Shown here piece after piece: positions 1 through 9,114 of a stretch of 64,000 nt of DNA (positions are counted from its first letter, which is position 1; each line of letters begins with the position of its first letter). The notes beneath the pieces were generated by a model, which saw nothing but the letters and a program-made list of their open reading frames with translations, did not search any database and was not told the DNA's origin. Origin of the DNA: Cohnella nanjingensis (GTDB lineage: Bacteria > Bacillota > Bacilli > Paenibacillales > Paenibacillaceae); contig NZ_JACJVP010000030.1 of NCBI RefSeq assembly GCF_014212125.1, positions 124,001-188,000 of the forward strand. Reading direction: 5' to 3'. The position numbers and the translations under genes were made by a program.

Positions 1-660
1 GTTGACCAGCTTCGCGAACTCGCGCGCCGTGCTGGCGGCGGATTGCGGATTCTGTCCGGTGACGAGCCCTCCGTCCACTTCGACATGATCCTCACCGTTC
101 GGCTTGGTCATAAAATGCGCTTCCAGCTCGCGAAGCTTCGTCTCCAGCAGGAACGGCATCTCGTCCGCTTTGCCCGTCTCGGCTTCTTCGGCGTTCGTGA
201 ACCCCGTCACCGTCCGGCCTTCCACGAGCCAATTGCCTTTGTCGAGCTTCGCGCCGACCAGGCCGGCCACGCCGTGACAGACGGCGCCGATCGGCTTCGC
301 CGAGGTCGAGAAGTCCGTCAGCAGATTCTGCAGCTGGACGTCCTGGGGGAAGTCGAACATCGCCCCATGACCGCCGCAGAGAAAGATGCCGTCGTAATCC
401 GACGCCTTCGCCTGGGACAACGCTAGCGTATGGCGAAGCAGGTTTTTGGTCTCCTCCGCGCACTCCGGATCCCCGCCCTTCAAGCTGGCGGGATCGATAT
501 GACATGCCCCGCCGCGCGGACTGGCCACCGTGACTTCCAAACCTTGGGCGACAAACGCCGTCAACGGCTCCGCCAACTCGGAGAACCAGACGCCCGCCAT
601 TTGGCCGTTATCCATCCGATGTCCGTTCGAGACGACCGCCAGTACTTTTTTCGCGTTCAT
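1..660 (-). CDS. DJ-1/PfpI family class I glutamine amidotransferase-like protein (3' end off window)
   Basis: The 220 visible codons run from an ATG at 660 off the left edge, so the C-terminus is missing. The protein begins MNAKKVLAVVSNGHRMDNGQ and carries the nucleophile elbow GAVCHG with Cys128-His129, the hallmark of DJ-1/PfpI and Hsp31-like proteins. An acidic GIFLCGGHGAMFDFP segment precedes it, as in Hsp31-type members. Known members act as chaperones, glyoxalase/deglycases or proteases; which applies here cannot be read from the sequence. It is cytosolic, with no signal peptide. Its 5' end faces the next minus-strand gene across a 70-base gap, so it may be the last gene of that transcript. 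Confidence 0.85.
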   Translation of the reverse strand, partial: MNAKKVLAVVSNGHRMDNGQMAGVWFSELAEPLTAFVAQGLEVTVASPRGGACHIDPASLKGGDPECAEETKNLLRHTLALSQAKASDYDGIFLCGGHGAMFDFPQDVQLQNLLTDFSTSAKPIGAVCHGVAGLVGAKLDKGNWLVEGRTVTGFTNAEEAETGKADEMPFLLETKLRELEAHFMTKPNGEDHVEVDGGLVTGQNPQSAASTAREFAKLVN

Positions 661-731
661 GAGGCTTCACTCCCTTAAAGGTAAGATAACTAATCCTTAC
701 CCCCGCGAGAGTCGGAAGAATCCGATTTCGC

Positions 732-1660
732 TCAACCCCGCCAATCGCTCAGTTGTTCGACGAGCCGATGCGCGTCCAGGACGCGATCCGCCCGGATATC
801 GCATCGGTCCGGAGCGGCCAGCGAGCCCAAGAAATGCGCGATCGCGCCTTCGAACCCGCGACGATGCGCGATCGTCTGCCAACCGCCGAACGCTTTGCGC
901 GTCTCTCCCTGCTCACGGTCGCGCCACACCGCGGACTCCAGGTTCAGAATCTCCGCGGACCGGCCGCCGCCATGCAGTTCAACTCGCTCCAGATCGCCAC
1001 CGGCTCGCCGGTTCATGCTGAAGACGGCGGCACGCGCGCCCATCCGCAAGCTGCCCGAAGCATGCAGCAGCCGGCCGTCGGCGCTCGTCTCCTGCGCGTA
1101 GGCCGACACTTCCGCAGGCTCCGCGCCTAGCCACAGGAGCAGATCGAGCATATGAATGAGATCGTCGTACAAAGTCATCTTCGCCTGCAAGCTCTGCTGC
1201 CTCGTCCGATGCTTCTGCGCGACGCAGAAGTCGAAGCCGCCCGCTTCCTGCATCCACGCCTTCGCTTCGGCGTACATCGGGGCAAATCGCCGGTTGAAGC
1301 CCACCGCCAGCAGCAGTCCACGCTTCGACGCCAATTCGGCCATTCGCTCCGAAGCCGCGATATCGTACGACAACGGCTTGTCGACGTAGACGTGCAGGCC
1401 GCGTTCGAGGCAGGCCGTCACGACTTCTTCGTGCGTTTCGGTCGGCGAATGGAGAACACGGCGTCCATCTCCGTGCGCAGGAACGTGTCCCGATCCGTAA
1501 AAGCCGACGGGATGCGGTATAGCCGGCCGACCCGCTCGACCGTCTCGGCGGATCGGCTCATGATGGCGGCAATCTCGACCTTTTCATGCATGCCCAGGAC
1601 GGGCAGATACGCTTTGCGCGCAATATCGCCAAGTCCGATGATTCCGATTCTGGTCGTCAA
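732..1660 (-). pseudogene. Gfo/Idh/MocA family NAD(P)-dependent oxidoreductase, frameshifted
   Basis: Two overlapping reading frames encode one dehydrogenase. The 5' part (1418-1660) starts MTTRIGIIGLGDIARKAYLP, a Rossmann GxGxxA nucleotide-binding site. The 3' part (732-1421) holds the conserved HVYVDKPLS (EKP-type) lysine motif and the C-terminal substrate domain. They join if one base is restored near 1452: the 5' frame reads MDAVF and the other frame continues HSPTETHEEVVTACLERG. Whole length would be about 310 residues, normal to slightly short for the family. The start is a TTG preceded by GGAGTGTAGGGA. It lies downstream of the aldo/keto reductase on the same strand. Either a true frameshift mutation or a sequencing error; the sequence alone cannot tell. 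Confidence 0.8.
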
Positions 1661-1763
1661 TCCCTACACTCCCCATTCGGTCTCTGGCTGTCTTTTCCAC
1701 GAGGCGTTCATTCCTGTAAAGTAGGGTAGCACCTCGATCAACCGACCGTCTTCCGCTTGCACA

Positions 1764-2696
1764 TCACGGCTCGACGCGCTCCGCTGCCGCCGGCGTCAAA
1801 GGCGCGCAGCCGGCCGCATCCAACCGGCGCTTCGCTTCGGCATAGACGTCCGCCGGCAGCTTGCCTCTCGCCGCGTCGCGGATATTCTCGTGCAGATGCG
1901 CCGGATTCTTCGTCCCGACGATCGTCGTAGACAGGTTCGGATGGGTCAGCGTGAACCGTAGCATGAAGCCCGTACGGCTCTCGCCTTCCTCGCGCAGCTC
2001 GTCCAGCTTCGCCGCCTCCCAATGCGTCCAGCGATCAGCGAGACCGCGTCCCGCGCCCGGCTCTCCTTGACCGACGCCGCCCCGAATGATCGCGCCCGCG
2101 CCCGTCGCCGCCGCTGCGCCGATCAAGTTCTCGTGCGCCCGCTCCAAGGCCGAATACGGGATCTGGTACGTATCGAACGCGCCGGTCGCGATGTAATCGG
2201 GCAGATGAGGCAAGTAGCTGGAGATGCCGATCCAACGCGCTTTGCCGGAAGCTTGGATCTCCTTCAGCACTTCGATCAATCGGCCGTCTTCCGCTTGTTG
2301 AACGGTCGGTCCGTGCAGTTGCAGCAGATCGACATAGTCCGTCTTCATGCGGCGCAGGCTCGTCTCGATGTTGTGCAGCAGATTGTCCCTCGTCCAAACA
2401 TGCGGCGTCTCGTCATGGTCGCCATGATCGACGAGCGTGCATCCGCACTTGGTCGCGAGGATGTACGAATCGCGCCGACGGCTGATGAATTGGCCGATCA
2501 GCTCTTCGCTGCGGCCGTAATCGTAGGAAGTATCGATAAAGTTAATGCCGGCGTCCAGCACCTCGTTCAAGATGCGCCTCGCGTCCTCGTCCGACACGGG
2601 ACGTCCGTTCCACACCCGGGGACCGCGAATCTCCATCGCCCCGTAGCCCAGCTTCGTCACTTCCAGGCCCGTCCGTCCCAGCACCGTCTTCTCCAT
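1764..2696 (-). CDS. Aldo/keto reductase
   Basis: A 310-residue NADPH-dependent aldo/keto reductase of the bacterial L-glyceraldehyde-3-phosphate-reductase/YghZ-like type. The catalytic tetrad is visible: Asp55 and Tyr60 in FIDTSYDYGRSEELIG, Lys83 in ILATKCGC, and His128 in LLQLHGP. The TIM-barrel length is normal. Start ATG at 2696 follows GGAGAGCGAG-type purines. It is upstream of the frameshifted Gfo/Idh/MocA gene on the same strand, which suggests a two-gene unit for carbonyl or sugar metabolism. Substrate unknown. Confidence 0.88.
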   Translation of the reverse strand: MEKTVLGRTGLEVTKLGYGAMEIRGPRVWNGRPVSDEDARRILNEVLDAGINFIDTSYDYGRSEELIGQFISRRRDSYILATKCGCTLVDHGDHDETPHVWTRDNLLHNIETSLRRMKTDYVDLLQLHGPTVQQAEDGRLIEVLKEIQASGKARWIGISSYLPHLPDYIATGAFDTYQIPYSALERAHENLIGAAAATGAGAIIRGGVGQGEPGAGRGLADRWTHWEAAKLDELREEGESRTGFMLRFTLTHPNLSTTIVGTKNPAHLHENIRDAARGKLPADVYAEAKRRLDAAGCAPLTPAAAERVEP

Positions 2697-2938
2697 CTCG
2701 CTCTCCTCCCATTTGCGCCTAACGCGCCGGATAGATCCATTGTATCTAAAAACGCGCGTTTATGGAAACGGCGCGCGCGAAATCGACCGCCGCAAATGTC
2801 GAGAGGGCAGCCGCTTCCGGCTCACCCGCCTCGGGAAGGCAAACGTCCCCCGCCTGTTTTAAAACCGCAGAGGCGTTTGAAGCTGTGCCGATGTTATCTC
2901 CGAAAGTAGGAGGATGACAGGTCACGCCTAGTGTATCG
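2697..2938. other. Intergenic stretch with a doubtful 59-codon frame
   Basis: No supported gene. On the minus strand a frame from a GTG at 2925 to a TAG at 2746 stays open for 59 codons with G/C-rich third positions, but it has no ribosome site and I recognise no family. The 5' part of the interval (2700-2745) is the leader of the aldo/keto reductase gene. Confidence 0.3.
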
Positions 2939-3229
2939 TTACTCTTCCTTGCGCAGACGCCGGTCCAAGACGAACGTGCCGAAGGGCAGCAGCGACGCGA
3001 TTCCCGCGACCAGCACGCGCCAAAACGACCATCGGCGGCGGATCCACACGACGAGCAATGCGATGAGGTAGGCGCCGAACAGGAATCCGTGGATCGAACC
3101 GACGATTTGGACCATGATCGGCATGTCCGCCCAATACTTTAACGGCATGGCGATGAGGAGCAGGACGAGGAAGGAGATCCCTTCCGCGATCCCGATCTTG
3201 CGAAGGGCGCGAACGGCGTTGCTGAACAT
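2939..3229 (-). CDS. DUF3817 family small integral membrane protein
   Basis: A 96-residue protein with three hydrophobic segments (about residues 16-32, 39-62 and 67-86), matching the DUF3817 family (YdzA-like), whose members are 90-110 residues with conserved IGIAEGISFL and VGSIHGFLFGAYL. Both are visible here. The function of the family is unknown. The start ATG at 3229 has an AGAGGTTGC ribosome site. It stands alone between the aldo/keto reductase and the terminator of aspA. Confidence 0.85.
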   Translation of the reverse strand: MFSNAVRALRKIGIAEGISFLVLLLIAMPLKYWADMPIMVQIVGSIHGFLFGAYLIALLVVWIRRRWSFWRVLVAGIASLLPFGTFVLDRRLRKEE

Positions 3230-3288
3230 GGCGCAACCTCTTTCTAGGTTTGAATAATTAAAAGTAACGAAGTACCTATTTAATTATA

Positions 3289-3313
3289 CAAAAAAGCAAC
3301 CTCGCGGTTGCTT
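3289..3313 (-). terminator. Intrinsic terminator of aspA
   Basis: On the minus strand the stem AAGCAACC (loop GCGA) GGTTGCTT is followed by a T-run at 3293-3289. It starts 11 bases after the aspA stop codon. Confidence 0.8.
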
Positions 3314-3323
3314 CGTTCGGGCG

Positions 3324-4751
3324 TTAATCTGTGTCGCCATTGTGTCCGATCAGCCATTCGCCGGCGATGCCCGGCGTCGTCATCTGAACGGGATCGAGGA
3401 TGACGTCCATCTCTTCCTTCGTGAGGAGGCTGCGTTCCAGGATGAGATCCTGAACGGTCATCCCCGTCTTGAGCGCTTCCTTCACTAGACCCGCCGCCAC
3501 CTCGTAGCCGAGATGGGGATTCAGCGCCGTCACGATGCCGAAGCTGTTGCTCACGTAGGTCCGGCACCGGTCGCGGTTAGCCTCCATGCCTTCCAGCGCG
3601 TAGCGGACGAAGACGTCGATCGCGTTGCGCAGAATCTTGAGCGATTGGAGCAGATTGAACGCGATGACGGGACCCATGACGTTCAATTCGAACTGGCCCG
3701 CTTCCGAAGCGAGGCAGATCGTGTGATCGTTCCCCATTACCTGGAAGGCCGTCTGGTTGACGACCTCGGCCATGACGGGATTCACCTTGCCCGGCATGAT
3801 CGAGGAGCCGGGCTGCCGCGCGGGCAGCGACAGCTCGCTAAGACCGGTGCGCGGACCGGACGCCATCAAGCGGATGTCGTTGCAGATCTTGGACAGATTG
3901 ACTGCGCATACTTTGAGCGAAGCGGACAGCTCGGTGTACGCGTCGGTATTCTGCGTCGCGTCGACCAGATCCGCGGCCGATTCGATCGGAATCCGCAGAT
4001 CCTCGGCGAGCAGCCGGACGACTTCGCGGATGTATTCGGGTTTCGCGTTCAAGCCTGTCCCGACGGCGGTCGCCCCCATATTCACGGGCAGCAGATGGGC
4101 CGTCGCGCTCGAGATGCGCTTGATATCCCGGCCGACGACCGCCGCGTAGGCGCCGAACTCCTGGCCCAGACGGATGGGGACCGCATCCTGCAGGTGGGTC
4201 CGCCCCATCTTGATGACGTCGTCGAATGCCTGCTGCTTCGCGGCGAAGCCGGCCTGCAGCGTGCCCAGCGTCTCTAGCAGGCGATCCGCCAGCCGGTGCG
4301 CGGCGATCTTGAGCGCGGTCGGGATCGCGTCGTTGGTCGATTGGGACATATTCACATGGTTGTTCGGATTGCAGTAGAAATAATCGCCCTTCTCGCGGCC
4401 CATAATCTCCAGCGCTCGGTTGGCGAGCACTTCGTTCATATTCATATTGATAGACGTGCCTGCGCCGCCCTGGATAGAGTCGACGATGAATTGGTCGGCC
4501 CATTGGCCGCCGGCCACCTCGTCCGCCGCTTGAACGATCGCCTGCATGATCGGCGCCGGCAGCATGTGCGTCGCCGCGTTCGCTTGCGCCGCCGCTTTCT
4601 TCACGTGCGCCAAGGCGACGATCAGCTCGAAGTGAATCGGGACGCCGGTAATCGGGAAGTTCTCCACCGCGCGCAGCGTCTGGATGCCGTAGTACGCGTC
4701 TTGCGGCACTTGCTTCTCGCCTAGAAAGTCTCTCTCGATCCGGTATGACAT
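3324..4751 (-). CDS. aspA: Aspartate ammonia-lyase
   Basis: A 475-residue member of the fumarase/aspartase superfamily, converting L-aspartate to fumarate and ammonia. It begins YRIERDFLGEKQVPQDAYYG, typical for AspA, and has the signature loop GSSIMPGKVNPV at about residues 315-327, with the catalytic serine in that loop. GGAGTSINMNMNEV near residue 99 is also characteristic and argues for aspartase over fumarase. Homotetrameric cytosolic enzyme in the family. It is transcribed alone, with its own terminator at 3289-3313 and the pyk terminator upstream. Confidence 0.93.
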   Translation of the reverse strand: MSYRIERDFLGEKQVPQDAYYGIQTLRAVENFPITGVPIHFELIVALAHVKKAAAQANAATHMLPAPIMQAIVQAADEVAGGQWADQFIVDSIQGGAGTSINMNMNEVLANRALEIMGREKGDYFYCNPNNHVNMSQSTNDAIPTALKIAAHRLADRLLETLGTLQAGFAAKQQAFDDVIKMGRTHLQDAVPIRLGQEFGAYAAVVGRDIKRISSATAHLLPVNMGATAVGTGLNAKPEYIREVVRLLAEDLRIPIESAADLVDATQNTDAYTELSASLKVCAVNLSKICNDIRLMASGPRTGLSELSLPARQPGSSIMPGKVNPVMAEVVNQTAFQVMGNDHTICLASEAGQFELNVMGPVIAFNLLQSLKILRNAIDVFVRYALEGMEANRDRCRTYVSNSFGIVTALNPHLGYEVAAGLVKEALKTGMTVQDLILERSLLTKEEMDVILDPVQMTTPGIAGEWLIGHNGDTD

Positions 4752-4869
4752 CCGTACGCCTCCTTCATGGGGCCGCGTGCAGCTCGATCGCGGCCGTCAT
4801 CCCATTGTAGCACAATTGGAAATCCTTGTTCGAGCGGCAGCCCGGACCGACCGGACGAACATCCGCGGC

Positions 4870-4910
4870 GCCAAAAAAAGAAACGAGACGGGATTCTATC
4901 CCGTCTCGTT
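4870..4910 (-). terminator. Intrinsic terminator downstream of pyk
   Basis: A perfect 13-bp stem, AACGAGACGGGAT / ATCCCGTCTCGTT (4882-4894 and 4898-4910) with a 3-base loop, is followed on the minus strand by TTCTTTTTTT. It separates pyk from aspA. Confidence 0.85.
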
Positions 4911-5045
4911 CCACCCGCCATCGGCGTTCATCTATGATGGCGTAGTCGCTGCCGCACCGTACCGAGTTTCAGGTCCTCGCCGCCGGCACGCCCGTATTCT
5001 TCGGCGACTTAAATCTCCGCTGCCGCCGACTCGTCGCCGATCGCG

Positions 5046-6464
5046 CTACTCGGCGATCTGCTCGATCTTGATCAGATTCGTGGCGCCGGCCTTGCCGATC
5101 GGCGTGCCCGCGGAGATCACGACATGGTCGCCCGCGGCGAGCAGGCCGGTCTTCCGGCCGTTGCGGACGGCGGACGCGAACACGTCGTCCGTCGATTCCG
5201 CTTTCTCGCCCTTCACCGGGATCACGCCCCACAGCAGGCACAGCCGCTGCAGGACGTTATCATCGGAGGCGATCGCGACGACCGGCGCCTTCGGCCGGTA
5301 CTTCGAGACCATCCGCGCGGTGAATCCGCTCTCGGTCGGCGTCAGGATCGCTTTGGCGTCGAGCTCGAGCGAGGCGCTGACGACCGACTGGCTGATCACC
5401 TCGGTGACGGTCGACGGCTGCCGCTGGCTCCGCTTGCGGAACTGCTCGCCGTAGTCGAGCATCGACTCCGCCTTCACGGCGATGTTCGCCATCGTCTCGA
5501 TCGACTCGACCGGATACTTGCCCGCCGCCGTCTCGCCCGACAGCATGATGGCGTCCGTGCCTTGCAGCACCGCGTTCGCGACGTCGCTCACTTCCGCGCG
5601 CGTCGGACGCGGATTCACCTGCATCGAGTCGAGCATATGGGTCGCGACGATGACCGGCTTGCCGGCCAGGTTGCACTTCTCGATCATCTCGCGCTGGATC
5701 ATCGGCACTTCTTCGACCGGGATCTCGACGCCGAGGTCGCCGCGCGCCACCATGATGCCGTCGGACGCTTCGATGATCGCGTCGAGATTGTCGACGCCTT
5801 CCTCGTTCTCGATCTTGGAGATGATCTGGATATGGCCGGCGCCCAGCTCCTCGAGCATTCCGCGGATCTGCAGGATGTCTTCCGCACGGCGGACGAAGGA
5901 AGGCGCGATGATGTCGACCTTCTCCCGAACGCCGAACTTGATGTGCATAATATCGCGTTCCGTGACGCCGGGCAGCGTCGTCCGGATGCCCGGCAGGTTC
6001 ACGCCTTTGTTCGACTTGATCGTGCCGCCGTTCACGATGCGGCAGACGATCTCCGTCCGATCGACGGATTCGACCGTCAGTTCGATCAGACCGTCGTCGA
6101 TCAGGATCCGATTCCCCGGCTTCACGACGAGCGGCAGCTCGGCATAGTTGACCGAGATGCGCTCCGCGTTGCCGACGATCGTCTCCGTCGTGAGCGTCAG
6201 GCGTTCGCCTGCCTTGAGCTCGCCCGGTTCGGCCAGCTTGCCGATGCGGACTTCCGGTCCTTTGATATCCATCAGAATCGCCACCAGCGCGTTCATCTCC
6301 CGCGCCGCTTCGCGGATGCGCGTCATCCGTCCGCTGTGATCCTCAAGCTCTCCGTGCGCCATGTTCAGGCGGGCGACGTTCATCCCCGCGCCGATCATCC
6401 GCTTCAGCACCTCAACCGACTCGCACGCCGGTCCCATCGTACATACAATCTTCGTTTTGCGCAT
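5046..6464 (-). CDS. pyk: Pyruvate kinase
   Basis: Last step of glycolysis: phosphoenolpyruvate plus ADP to pyruvate plus ATP. The protein begins MRKTKIVCTMGPACES and contains the active-site segment SKIENEEGVDNLDAI, MVARGDLGVEIP and the ATHMLDSM motif. I chose the second of two tandem ATGs (6464) because AAAGGGAG sits at better spacing from it; an in-frame ATG at 6497 is further upstream. At about 472 residues it ends after the standard C-domain and lacks the extra PEP-utiliser-like tail found in Bacillus and Geobacillus PykA (about 585 residues). Monocistronic, with its own terminator. Confidence 0.95.
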   Translation of the reverse strand: MRKTKIVCTMGPACESVEVLKRMIGAGMNVARLNMAHGELEDHSGRMTRIREAAREMNALVAILMDIKGPEVRIGKLAEPGELKAGERLTLTTETIVGNAERISVNYAELPLVVKPGNRILIDDGLIELTVESVDRTEIVCRIVNGGTIKSNKGVNLPGIRTTLPGVTERDIMHIKFGVREKVDIIAPSFVRRAEDILQIRGMLEELGAGHIQIISKIENEEGVDNLDAIIEASDGIMVARGDLGVEIPVEEVPMIQREMIEKCNLAGKPVIVATHMLDSMQVNPRPTRAEVSDVANAVLQGTDAIMLSGETAAGKYPVESIETMANIAVKAESMLDYGEQFRKRSQRQPSTVTEVISQSVVSASLELDAKAILTPTESGFTARMVSKYRPKAPVVAIASDDNVLQRLCLLWGVIPVKGEKAESTDDVFASAVRNGRKTGLLAAGDHVVISAGTPIGKAGATNLIKIEQIAE

Positions 6465-6524
6465 CATTCTCTCCCTTTCGCTCTTCCCGATGTCCAACCT
6501 CTCGATTCTATTGTAGATCGAATT

Positions 6525-6563
6525 TTGTCGGATGAATATGAACTATAGTATGATAGATTCATC
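6525..6563 (+). promoter_or_regulatory. Candidate promoter of the AraC-type gene with an inverted repeat
   Basis: TTGTCG (6525-6530), an 18-base spacer and TATGAT (6549-6554) form a plausible promoter. An inverted repeat GATGAAT (6531-6537) / ATTCATC (6557-6563) spans the spacer and -10. It could be an operator, perhaps autoregulatory; this is inference. Confidence 0.4.
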
Positions 6564-6590
6564 ATTGTACGATCGGAGGCGAAGCGAATC

Positions 6591-7364
6591 ATGCTTCATG
6601 TCGCTTATGTCAGACAGGATCGAGGCACGGACTGGTTCGAGCAGGGAGAGCCGGACCGCGGGCTCGCGTCCTTCATAGCCGTGACTTACGGGCGCATCGT
6701 GTACTGGATGGGCAAACGGAAGATCATTCTCGAGAAAGGCGACTTTCTCTTCGTGCCCGCGTTTGCCGACTATTACGCCAAGAGCATTCCTTCGGTTTTC
6801 CACGAGAAATACGTCGTCTCGTTCTCCTGCGGCGAAGCGGCGGCACGGGTGCCGCTGTTCGGCGAGGGCCGTCTAGCGCATGCGCGAATGGGCATGTACG
6901 AATGGATGATCGAACGTCTGAAGACGATGCACGAGGAATGGACGGAACAAGCGCCGTATGCCGATCTGCGCGCAGAAGCGATCCTGAGCGAGCTGGCGGT
7001 GCTCTGGAGCCGGGAAAATCTGCGGGAACCCGCCACGGATGCCGCCGTCCGCATGGCCGAGCGGATGAAGGCCTATATCGCCGGCCATTACCGGGAGCGC
7101 GTGACGAAGGAGGAGCTGGGGGAATGCATCGGCCGCACGCCCAACCACGCGGCAGCCTTGTTCAAGCGCGTGATCGGGCAGACGATCAGCGCCTATGTGC
7201 ATGCGGTCCGCATCAAGACCGCCGTCTACATGCTGTCCGACTCCCTGCTCACGGTGGCCGAGATCTCGGAATACTTGGGCTATCGGGACGTTTCTTACTT
7301 TCAACGGATCTTCAAACGGACGACGGGCCGCATCCCTTCCGACTATATGCGCGATCGGCCTTGA
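6591..7364 (+). CDS. AraC family transcriptional regulator
   Basis: A 257-residue regulator with an N-terminal cupin-like sensing half (about residues 1-130) and a C-terminal double helix-turn-helix (about 155-255). The second HTH contains VAEISEYLGYRDVSYFQRIFKRTTG, typical of AraC/XylS. GGAGG lies about 10 bases before the ATG. It is divergent from pyk and codirectional with the nickel/cobalt permease, but 190 bases separate them, so a link is not proven. Effector unknown. Confidence 0.88.
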   Translation: MLHVAYVRQDRGTDWFEQGEPDRGLASFIAVTYGRIVYWMGKRKIILEKGDFLFVPAFADYYAKSIPSVFHEKYVVSFSCGEAAARVPLFGEGRLAHARMGMYEWMIERLKTMHEEWTEQAPYADLRAEAILSELAVLWSRENLREPATDAAVRMAERMKAYIAGHYRERVTKEELGECIGRTPNHAAALFKRVIGQTISAYVHAVRIKTAVYMLSDSLLTVAEISEYLGYRDVSYFQRIFKRTTGRIPSDYMRDRP

Positions 7365-7476
7365 ATTGATGTCATTAAATATAACACATTCATTGACCGA
7401 CTCGCGCCGACCATGTTACATTCTTACCAATTCAGCAATCCGCGCTAGATGTCCCGGTAAGGAAAGTTGACAAAGT

Positions 7477-7503
7477 CCGCAGTCCCTCTCGCGCGGGATG
7501 CGG
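7477..7503 (+). promoter_or_regulatory. Stem-loop in the leader of the Ni/Co permease gene
   Basis: CCGCA..CCC / GGG.TGCGG forms an eight-pair stem with an 8-base loop, 54 bases before the permease start. No T-run follows. I could not match it to a cobalamin or NiCo riboswitch consensus. Role unknown. Confidence 0.3.
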
Positions 7504-7556
7504 CTCCTTCCCTCGCCGGCATTCATGCGGGATCCATCCCCGTAGGAGGCTACCCG

Positions 7557-8582
7557 ATGTTCCGATCCCTCTGGCAAGACCGCAAATCCTGGTCCGGCTA
7601 TCTCGTCGTCATCCTCGCGCTTCACGTCGTCGGAATGCTCGGTCTGCTTACCGCCGCCCGGCACGACGCGGCGTTCTGGAGCGTCGGACTGCTCGCTTAT
7701 ACGCTCGGGCTGAGGCACGCCTTCGACGCCGACCATATCGCCGCGATCGACAACACGGTGCGCAAGCTGGTCGAACAAAAAAGAAGCCCGCTCGGCGTGG
7801 GCTTCTACTTCTCGCTCGGACACTCGTCCGTCGTCTTCCTCATGGTGCTCGCGATCGCCTTCTCCGTTCATTGGATCCAGGACCGGATGCCGCAGATGGG
7901 CGAGATCGGCGGCGTGATCGGCGCCTCCGTCTCCGGCCTCTTCCTCGTCGTCATCGGCGCCCTGAACCTGATCGTGCTGCTGCAGCTGCTCCCGCTGTTC
8001 CGGCGTCTGCGGGAGGGACGCCTGCAGGAGGATCAGCTCGAGGCGCTGCTGAACGCGCGCGGCTTGTTCGCGCGCATCCTGAAGCCGCTGTTCCGCTTCG
8101 TGAGCCGCAGCTGGCACGTCTACCCGCTCGGCTTCCTCTTCGGACTCGGCTTCGACACGGCGACCGAGATCGGGCTGCTCGCCATCTCGGCGACCGCCGC
8201 GCAAGGGACGATGCCGATCTTCGGCATCATCTCGCTCCCGCTCCTCTTCGCTGCCGGAATGAGCCTCATGGACACCGCGGACGGCATGTTCATGACGAAC
8301 GCCTACCGCTGGGCGTTCGCGACGCCGCTGCGCAAGCTCTACTACAACGTCACCGTCACCTCGGTCTCCGTCGCCGCCGCGCTCGTCATCGGCATCGTCG
8401 AGCTCGCGCAAGTGCTGGGCGACCAGGCGAAGACCAAGGGACCGCTCCTCGCGTGGATCGACGGCATCGCATTCGATCAGGTCGGGTACGCCTTGGTCGT
8501 CCTGTTCGCGCTTGCCTGGACCGTCTCGATCCTCGCTTGGCGCCGGCGGCGGCGGCAGCCCGATGCGAGCCTTCGCGGCTAG
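7557..8582 (+). CDS. HoxN/HupN/NixA family nickel/cobalt permease
   Basis: A 341-residue secondary transporter for Ni(II) and/or Co(II) with about eight membrane segments. The family signature RHAFDADHIAAIDN, H-x4-DH in TM2, is present near residue 57, and LGFDTATEIG appears later, both diagnostic. The start is ATG 7557 because GTAGGAGG lies 7 bases upstream; a longer in-frame TTG at 7467 would add 30 non-conserved residues. No urease or hydrogenase genes lie nearby, so the metal user is elsewhere. Its stop is one base from that of the convergent GNAT gene. Confidence 0.92.
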   Translation: MFRSLWQDRKSWSGYLVVILALHVVGMLGLLTAARHDAAFWSVGLLAYTLGLRHAFDADHIAAIDNTVRKLVEQKRSPLGVGFYFSLGHSSVVFLMVLAIAFSVHWIQDRMPQMGEIGGVIGASVSGLFLVVIGALNLIVLLQLLPLFRRLREGRLQEDQLEALLNARGLFARILKPLFRFVSRSWHVYPLGFLFGLGFDTATEIGLLAISATAAQGTMPIFGIISLPLLFAAGMSLMDTADGMFMTNAYRWAFATPLRKLYYNVTVTSVSVAAALVIGIVELAQVLGDQAKTKGPLLAWIDGIAFDQVGYALVVLFALAWTVSILAWRRRRRQPDASLRG

Positions 8583-8583
8583 C

Positions 8584-9114
8584 TTATCGCACCGCCGACG
8601 CTTGAAGCCGGAGCACGTAGCTCTTGATCTGCACGGCTCCGTTGTAGATATCCTTGTCGGACGCCCGCTCGAACCCCAGCCGTTCGTATAGCTTGATCGC
8701 GGCCGCCATGAGATCGGACGTATGCAAGTACATCGTAGGAGCGCCCAGCTCGCGCGAGCGACGGGCGCTCTCTTCGATGAGGGCGGTCGCGACGCCGCGC
8801 CCCCGGGCCTGCCGCGAGACGGCCAGCAGACGGATGACGGGCGTATGAATCTCGAGGCTCGGCAAGCCGTAGGCGCTGTCGCCCGAGTCGAAGAGCAGCA
8901 CGCTGCCCAGAATCCGTCCGTCCCCTTCGGCCACGAGTCGCGCGATCGGTCCCTCCCGCGTGACCGAATCGCTCAATTCCTTGCGATAAGGCTCCCACCG
9001 GCCTTCCGGAAACCTTGTCTCGTATTCGCCGTAGGCCTCCAACAGCAGGTCCCGGATCGGCTCCGCATCCGCAGGGGACGCTTCCCGAATGCGAATCTCC
9101 GCCACTTCTCCCAA
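8584..9114 (-). CDS. GNAT family N-acetyltransferase
   Basis: A 176-residue acetyltransferase with an N-terminal strand (EIRIREASPADAEPIRDLL) and the acetyl-CoA pyrophosphate loop RQARGRGVATALIEE near residue 116. The acceptor cannot be inferred. The start is probably TTG at 9114, since GGAGG lies 7 bases before it. Convergent with, and nearly abutting, the nickel/cobalt permease. Confidence 0.87.
   Translation of the reverse strand: MGEVAEIRIREASPADAEPIRDLLLEAYGEYETRFPEGRWEPYRKELSDSVTREGPIARLVAEGDGRILGSVLLFDSGDSAYGLPSLEIHTPVIRLLAVSRQARGRGVATALIEESARRSRELGAPTMYLHTSDLMAAAIKLYERLGFERASDKDIYNGAVQIKSYVLRLQASAVR

Noticed and set aside
2746..2925. A 59-codon gene between the DUF3817 and aldo/keto reductase genes
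   Set aside because: Open and codon-biased, but with no ribosome site and no recognised family, so kept only as an intergenic note.
5124..6548. Antisense 474-codon frame opposite pyruvate kinase
   Set aside because: Arg/Asp/His-rich shadow of pyk third-position GC; no start context and no family.
7365..7556. Cobalamin or NiCo riboswitch before the nickel/cobalt permease
   Set aside because: Only one simple hairpin is present; the conserved aptamer cores were not found.
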